Shown in pieces: positions 59,735 through 64,000 of a stretch of DNA of 64,000 nucleotides; position 1 is the first letter of the stretch, and every line of letters begins with the position of its first letter. The DNA lies in the NCBI RefSeq assembly GCF_009729415.1, contig NZ_MPKW01000020.1, forward strand, positions 124,001-188,000, read 5' to 3'. A program made the translations under genes and the position numbers. The DNA is from Mycolicibacterium sp. CBMA 234. Its GTDB lineage: Bacteria; Actinomycetota; Actinomycetes; Mycobacteriales; Mycobacteriaceae. The notes beneath the pieces were generated by a model. It was not told where the DNA came from, did not search any database, and worked only from the letters and a program-made list of their open reading frames with translations.

Positions 59735-61198
59735 ATGCGGCTGACACGGCGAACAAAGATTCAGATCACCATCTTCCTGATGGTTTCGCTGCTGGGTATC
59801 GGCATCATGAGCCTGGACTACATGAAGTTGCCGTCCCTGTGGTTCGGTATCGGGCGGTACAACGTGTCGCTCGAGCTGCCGCGCGCCGGTGGCCTGTACG
59901 CCAGCGGCAACGTGACCTATCGGGGTACCGAGGTCGGCCGGATCACCGGCGTGCACCTCACAGACACCCAGGCGGTCGCGGACATGTCGCTGCGGAGCGA
60001 CATCAAGATCCCGTCGAATCTGCAGGCCCAGGTGCACAGTGTCTCGGCCATTGGTGAGCAGTACGTGCAGCTGATGCCCCAGGACGGGACATCGCCACCG
60101 TTGAAGGATGGCGACGTCATCCCGGCCAGCAGGGCGACTGTGCCGCCGGATATCAACGCTTTGCTCGACGCCGCTAATCGCGGCTTGACCGCGATCCCGC
60201 AGGGGAACCTGAAGACCGCGATCGACGAGTCGTACACCGCGATCGGCGGGCTCGGCCCGGAAATCTCCCGAATCGTCAAGGGCTCAACGCAATTGGCGAC
60301 TGATGCGCGGTCCAACTTGGACTCTCTGACGTCACTGATCGACAAGTCGCAGCCGGTGTTGGATTCCCAGGTGCAGTCCGCCGATTCGATCAAAGCCTGG
60401 GCGGCACACCTGGCCACGGTCACCACTTCGCTCAAGGATGTCGACAGCGATTGGCGGAGCTTGCTGGAACGAAAATCTCCGGCCAACCCGGAATTGCATG
60501 ACCTGATCAATCGGTTGCAGCCGACGCTGCCGGTCCTGATGAGCAACCTGGTGAACATCAACCAGGTCCTGATCACCTACCAACCGAACGTGGAACAGCT
60601 GTTGGTGCTGATTCCCGAGGGCACTGCCATGATGCAGGGCGGTGCGTTGGCCAACCAGAACACCAAGCAGGGTTACAAGGGTCAGTTCCTGGACTTCAAA
60701 CTGAACCTCAACCTGCCGCCACCATGCACCACCGGCTTCTTGCCGGCCCAGCAGCAGCGCACCGCGACCTTCGAGGATTCGCCCGATCGTCCGGCCGGAG
60801 ATCTGTATTGCCGGGTGCCGCAGGATTCGCCGTTCGTGGCGGTCCGTGGCGCGCGCAACTATCCGTGCGAGACCGTCCCGGGTAAGCGGGCACCGACGGT
60901 GAAGATGTGCGAGAGCAACGACCAATACGTTCCGCTCAACGACGGATGGAACTGGAAGGGTGACCCGAACGCCACCGATACGGGTCAGGATGTGCCCCAA
61001 CGTGCCCCGGGCACGCCGGGGAGCGCACCTTTGCCTCCGAGTCCGCCTCCGCCGCCGATAGCGGTCGCCGAATACGACCCGGCCAGCGGTTCCTATGTCG
61101 GGCCTGACGGTCACGTGTACACGCAGGCAGCGCTGTCGCAGTCAGCGGCTGAAAAACCGACGTGGCAGTCCATGGTGGCGCCGCCGTCAACCAAGTAA
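59735..61198 (+). CDS. mceF: Mce family protein F
   Basis: A 487-aa Mce protein: anchor KIQITIFLMVSLLGIGIMSL, MCE domain (YNVSLELPRAGGLYASGNVTYRGTEVGRI), a long helical region and a Pro-rich segment (APLPPSPPPPPIAVAEY) before a C-terminal tail. Start ATG 59735 immediately after MceE's TGA, with AGGGG upstream; TTG-initiated extension at 59717 is unlikely. Completes a standard MceA-F set. Confidence 0.9.
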   Translation: MRLTRRTKIQITIFLMVSLLGIGIMSLDYMKLPSLWFGIGRYNVSLELPRAGGLYASGNVTYRGTEVGRITGVHLTDTQAVADMSLRSDIKIPSNLQAQVHSVSAIGEQYVQLMPQDGTSPPLKDGDVIPASRATVPPDINALLDAANRGLTAIPQGNLKTAIDESYTAIGGLGPEISRIVKGSTQLATDARSNLDSLTSLIDKSQPVLDSQVQSADSIKAWAAHLATVTTSLKDVDSDWRSLLERKSPANPELHDLINRLQPTLPVLMSNLVNINQVLITYQPNVEQLLVLIPEGTAMMQGGALANQNTKQGYKGQFLDFKLNLNLPPPCTTGFLPAQQQRTATFEDSPDRPAGDLYCRVPQDSPFVAVRGARNYPCETVPGKRAPTVKMCESNDQYVPLNDGWNWKGDPNATDTGQDVPQRAPGTPGSAPLPPSPPPPPIAVAEYDPASGSYVGPDGHVYTQAALSQSAAEKPTWQSMVAPPSTK

Positions 61199-61208
61199 GG
61201 GAGAGTCG

Positions 61209-61646
61209 GTGACCAACCACGTCTCGGCGCTAGCCGGAATCATCGTCGCCCTGGGCGCTTTGACTGCTTGCTCGTCCTCGGATGAGTCGGCCAACGCGGC
61301 GCCGGGCGCCTTGTCGCCTGGCACGGCACGAATAACCATCGATGGCCGCAGCGCGACGACGACGGACCTGACGTGCACCAACGTTTCCCAGCTGCTGCTC
61401 ATCAAAGCCGGCGGTGGTGGGGGATTCGACGCGACAGTCGACCGAACGTCTGGCCTGACTGCCAAGTCGCTCACCATCCACGACTACAACGGGTTCTCGG
61501 GCAGTTATGAGGAAGGGCTGCAGGGCAACGCTCGAATCAGCAAGGCGAGCACCATGTTCACGATTTCCGGTTCGGCGCAAGGCTTTACATCCGCAAAACC
61601 CAGCGAACGCGTGATGCGCGACTTCACCGTCGACGTGGTGTGTTGA
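61209..61646 (+). CDS. LpqH-family (19 kDa antigen-like) lipoprotein
   Basis: A 145-aa lipoprotein. The GTG at 61209 follows AGGGAGAG. The signal peptide ends with lipobox LTAC. The mature part follows the LpqH pattern: ITIDG strand, first Cys (TCT) and a terminal FTVDVVC, which would form the conserved disulfide. It lies 10 bp after mceF and is probably part of the mce transcript. LpqH-type lipoproteins bind hydrophobic ligands, consistent with handing lipid to the Mce tube. Confidence 0.85.
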   Translation: MTNHVSALAGIIVALGALTACSSSDESANAAPGALSPGTARITIDGRSATTTDLTCTNVSQLLLIKAGGGGGFDATVDRTSGLTAKSLTIHDYNGFSGSYEEGLQGNARISKASTMFTISGSAQGFTSAKPSERVMRDFTVDVVC

Positions 61647-61648
61647 TC

Positions 61649-61882
61649 ATGCGTCCGATATCTCGGTTCGCGGCGGTTCTCGCGGCAGCTGCCGTCGCCG
61701 TCGGCTTGGCAGCGCCTGCGCAAGCCGATACCGACGGCCCTCGTTGTCCGCTGACCATGTTCATCATCTGTGCGGCGATACCGTCGATGCCCGACCTGGA
61801 TCATGACGTGGACCTGACGAAGAATTCAGACGTCATCGACGTCACCGCCGCGCCCGGCGGCGGTGACGCACCGCAGCCCTAG
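61649..61882 (+). CDS. Small secreted protein, mce-associated
   Basis: A 77-aa protein with a Sec signal peptide (residues 1 to about 28, cleavage after AQA) and a short acidic mature region with CPLTMFIICAAIPSMPDLDH. This CxLTMFIICA segment is typical of small mycobacterial exported proteins found after mce operons that databases label fibronectin-binding; the label is not evidence of function. The ATG at 61649 is two bases after the lipoprotein stop. Confidence 0.75.
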   Translation: MRPISRFAAVLAAAAVAVGLAAPAQADTDGPRCPLTMFIICAAIPSMPDLDHDVDLTKNSDVIDVTAAPGGGDAPQP

Positions 61883-61902
61883 CCCGCAGTCCTAGCCCGC
61901 AG
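61878..61902. repeat. 12-bp direct repeat spanning both convergent stop codons
   Basis: CCTAGCCCGCAG occurs at 61878-61889 and 61891-61902. The TAG of the 61649 gene lies in the first copy and the stop of the 61892 gene in the second. It may be a local duplication; no typical hairpin terminator is seen. Confidence 0.4.
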
Positions 61903-62269
61903 CGGGCACGTAGTGGGCGGCGGAGCTCCGCAACTGCGGAATCTGCGCCGGGCACAATTCGTTTGCCGCCTGCGTGACCAAGTATTGCGCTTGATATTCG
62001 TCGGTCGTATTGAAGTCGTTCTTCACGTCGCCGAGCAGTTGTGCGAAGCCTTCTCGATTGGCGATCTTGTCGCAGACGCCATAGCCGTAATCAAGTGCTG
62101 CACTGGGATTGGGGAAGTTGTAGCCCGGGCGCATGGTCACGTTGACGAGATAAGCGACCGAATCAGCCTGTGCGACAGGGCCGCACCCAAAAGCCAGTCC
62201 GGCGAGTGCCGGAGTGATCAGAGCTGCGGCAATCATCGACCGACGACCTCTGGTGCTGTGATTCATCAT
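61892..62269 (-). CDS. DUF732 domain secreted protein
   Basis: A 125-aa protein. Signal peptide to about residue 36 (cleavage after AQA); the mature part is the DUF732 helix pair with Cys in YGVCDKIA and LCPAQIPQL. ATG 62269 (or 62266) follows GAGGAGC. Such proteins are small exported mycobacterial proteins of unknown role. Convergent with the mce-associated genes. Confidence 0.8.
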   Translation of the reverse strand: MMNHSTRGRRSMIAAALITPALAGLAFGCGPVAQADSVAYLVNVTMRPGYNFPNPSAALDYGYGVCDKIANREGFAQLLGDVKNDFNTTDEYQAQYLVTQAANELCPAQIPQLRSSAAHYVPAAG

Positions 62270-62443
62270 GTGCTCCTCTGTTGAGTCGAGACCGGAATTT
62301 ATTGGTATGCAACGTAAATAGTGTCGGTCAGGGATTTTCGCGCAAGTTGACCTGACTCCATTCTATTTTTTGAGTTTAACTGATTCAATATAGGTAGCGA
62401 ACGCGTTTGCTCGCGAGAGGCGCGGAAGGTAAGGGGATTTGCG

Positions 62444-62869
62444 ATGATTCGACTCATTGGTGCATCGGGTGTTCTGGTGTGCGGTCTACTGGCTTCGCCG
62501 GCGATCGCAGTGGCCGCGCCGGTCGCTGGCAACCTCGGGTCGGACACGCCGCCTGCGCTGTCGTGCACCTGGACGCTGTCGCCACCGTCGCGCACCCATC
62601 TGGGGTCTGCCCAGGATGCGGTGACCGCGACGCTGAACCCGGCCGCTTGCTCGGGCAGCGTCCAGCCTGCAAAGTCCACCGTGTGTATCGCATACGGCGA
62701 CTCTCCGGGCAACTGCACCACGAACTTCGCCTGGACTGGCGCGCAGACCTTTGCACCGGCGCTGCCGGCCGGGACTGCGTTCACCGTCACGGGGACCGGC
62801 TGCTGGAATGGGTTCGAAGGACACAACTTTGGCTGCGTGACCTACGGGCCGATCGCGGCGACCATCTAA
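62444..62869 (+). CDS. Hypothetical secreted Cys-rich protein
   Basis: A 141-aa exported protein, signal peptide to about residue 25 (AVAAP). The mature part is Cys-rich, with Cys near 41, 69, 81, 90, 119 and 129, and strand-rich, suggesting three disulfides. ATG 62444 follows AAGGGG. No family recognised; the DUF732 gene is divergent upstream. Confidence 0.7.
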   Translation: MIRLIGASGVLVCGLLASPAIAVAAPVAGNLGSDTPPALSCTWTLSPPSRTHLGSAQDAVTATLNPAACSGSVQPAKSTVCIAYGDSPGNCTTNFAWTGAQTFAPALPAGTAFTVTGTGCWNGFEGHNFGCVTYGPIAATI

Positions 62870-62871
62870 AC

Positions 62872-62884
62872 CTAATGTCTTAAG
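62872..62884. promoter_or_regulatory. Repeat CTAATGTCTTAAG (copy 1) upstream of WS/DGAT gene
   Basis: Matches CTAATGACTTAAG at 62916-62928 with one mismatch; spacing 44 bp (about four helical turns). Both contain CTTAAG. Candidate paired operator of the 62979 gene. Confidence 0.5.
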
Positions 62885-62915
62885 GTGTTGACTAGCTGAC
62901 ACCGCTGTCTTTAAT

Positions 62916-62928
62916 CTAATGACTTAAG
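62916..62928. promoter_or_regulatory. Repeat CTAATGACTTAAG (copy 2) upstream of WS/DGAT gene
   Basis: Second copy of the 13-bp element, about 50 bp before the start at 62979. Between the copies GGTGT...ACACC arms (62884-62903) form a short inverted repeat. Confidence 0.5.
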
Positions 62929-62978
62929 ATTTGACGGCGCATGCCGTCGGTCTGCAACACCATGTTTTAGGGGCAGTG

Positions 62979-64000
62979 ATGGCTGAGCGTGAGACGGAGT
63001 CCGCCTCCTGGGGAACGCCTCGGGAGATGAATGAACTCGAAGCCACGATGTGGCGGGCCGGAAAACACCCGGAGAGCTCGACGCAGGGCGCGGTGATGGA
63101 GGTGTTCGACGGCACCCCGGATTGGTCGGATGTCCGTCAGCTCCACGTCGATGGACTGCAGACCTATACGCGATTCCGTCAGCGCGTTGTGGAGCCGGCA
63201 CTTCCGGTTGGCCCGCCGGCCTGGGTCGACGACGAGGATTTTGATCTCGACAATCACCTGTCGCGGGTCCGACTGGCGGCGCCGGGCACAACTCGTCAGC
63301 TTCTGGACCTGGCGCGTGACTTGGCGATGATCGAGCTGGACCGCACCCGGCCACCCTGGACGGCCACGTTCATCGAGGGCCTCGAAGGCGGGGGCTCGGC
63401 CTATGTCATCGTCATTCACCACAGCCTGATGGACGGTCACGGCAGTGTGCAACTGCTGTCGGATCTGCACTCCCGCAGTCGATCCGACGCACCGGGGCAA
63501 GCGGAGTTCCGTCGGACCAGCCGTACCGACCCCCTTCGTCTGGCCGTCGACCAGACGGTGTCAAGAGCATTGGGTGTACCGAAGTTCGCGGGTCGCGCTG
63601 TGTCGGGAGCGATCAGCGCGGTGCGTCGTGGGCCATTGGAGGCGGCGCGCTTCGTCTCTTCGGCAGGGCGGGTTGCCATGCCTCCCGTCAGTGATGCTGC
63701 TGAACTCCTCAAAGGCGGCTTTCGCGCCCGGTGGCGGTTCGAGGTCATGGACTGCTCGTTGGTCGATTTGAAGGCCGCGGGTAAGGCGGCCGGTGGAACG
63801 ATCAATGATGCCTATATCGCCGGCATCATCGGCGGCCTGCGGATCTACCACGAGAAGCACGGTAAGGCCATCGGTGACATCACTATCAACATGCCGGTGT
63901 CAATGCGCGAGGCCGGTGACCCGCAGGGCGGCAACAAGTTTGTCACCGCGTTCCTGCAAGCTCCCTCATCAGTGGCCGATCCCGCGCAACGGATCGCGCG
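62979..64000 (+). CDS. Wax ester synthase/diacylglycerol acyltransferase (WS/DGAT), 3' truncated by window
   Basis: The frame is open from ATG 62979 to the end of the window (about 340 codons; family length is about 450-480). The active-site HHxxxDG motif reads HHSLMDG near residue 147, and the later INDAYIAGIIGG and NMPVSMR...GN segments identify the WS/DGAT (Tgs) family. It esterifies acyl-CoA to diacylglycerol or fatty alcohol to make storage lipid. A shared repeat lies upstream. It starts a new transcription unit after the secreted protein gene. Confidence 0.85.
   Translation, partial: MAERETESASWGTPREMNELEATMWRAGKHPESSTQGAVMEVFDGTPDWSDVRQLHVDGLQTYTRFRQRVVEPALPVGPPAWVDDEDFDLDNHLSRVRLAAPGTTRQLLDLARDLAMIELDRTRPPWTATFIEGLEGGGSAYVIVIHHSLMDGHGSVQLLSDLHSRSRSDAPGQAEFRRTSRTDPLRLAVDQTVSRALGVPKFAGRAVSGAISAVRRGPLEAARFVSSAGRVAMPPVSDAAELLKGGFRARWRFEVMDCSLVDLKAAGKAAGGTINDAYIAGIIGGLRIYHEKHGKAIGDITINMPVSMREAGDPQGGNKFVTAFLQAPSSVADPAQRIA

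Noticed and set aside
1..64000. CRISPR arrays, tRNA/rRNA genes, insertion sequences, prophage
   Set aside because: No regularly spaced repeats, no transposase or integrase frames and no tRNA-like cloverleaf noticed on either strand.

Overview
The window is high-GC actinobacterial DNA, almost certainly from a Mycobacterium/Mycolicibacterium. The diagnostic parts are a complete mce operon (two YrbE permeases plus MceA-F), an LpqH-type lipoprotein, a DUF732 secreted protein, a PknK-type kinase, a WS/DGAT acyltransferase, a mycofactocin-type SDR and many GTG starts with four-base gene overlaps. I see no rRNA, tRNA, insertion sequence or CRISPR array.

Positions 1-46476 hold an unusually dense, highly paralogous redox and membrane-protein locus. 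It contains six amine-oxidase-like FAD proteins of about 450 aa, four CrtI/retinol-saturase-like FAD proteins of about 520 aa plus the C-terminal remnant of a fifth, five LLM-class flavin oxidoreductases, an SDR, an acyl-CoA ligase, an acyl-CoA dehydrogenase, an enoyl-CoA hydratase and the tail of a carotenoid-oxygenase-like protein. With these are seven copies of one about 240-aa polytopic membrane family (PRWxGY and FKTGPxAWNG motifs), three AveC-like membrane proteins, two further pairs of paralogous membrane proteins, a DUF1295/steroid-5-alpha-reductase-like protein and an orphan cytochrome-oxidase subunit III/IV pair. Five TetR regulators are interspersed. Main transcription units: 1794-8646 (+), 8812-11419 (+), 17972-11606 (-), 18857-18099 (-), 19784-20893 (+), 24212-22591 (-), 33641-24349 (-, eight genes), 34841-36711 (+), 39050-37549 (-), 39182-39919 (+), 40026-41968 (+), 44217-41996 (-) and 46476-44902 (-).

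Two recurrent palindromes tie distant units together. Class 1 (AACGATCGTT or AACGACCGTT) lies upstream of the 1794, 8812, 17972, 19784 and 24212 units. Class 2 (core CTGTTCGNGAACAG) lies upstream of the 18857 and 24212 units and in the 19692/19784 divergent promoter, next to a TetR gene. Together they suggest one coordinated, multi-operon pathway. The enzyme set (desaturase/isomerase-type flavoproteins, F420/FMN-type oxidoreductases, CoA activation and beta-oxidation enzymes, possible cyclase-like membrane proteins) points to modification or breakdown of a polyunsaturated, perhaps isoprenoid or apocarotenoid, lipid. The substrate is an inference; no isoprenoid synthase or phytoene synthase is present here.

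Positions 46928-64000 are more conventional mycobacterial content: an SDR, a 1154-aa PknK-like kinase divergent from an mce operon, the mce operon with a lipoprotein and a small secreted protein appended, two more small exported proteins and a WS/DGAT gene cut by the window end.
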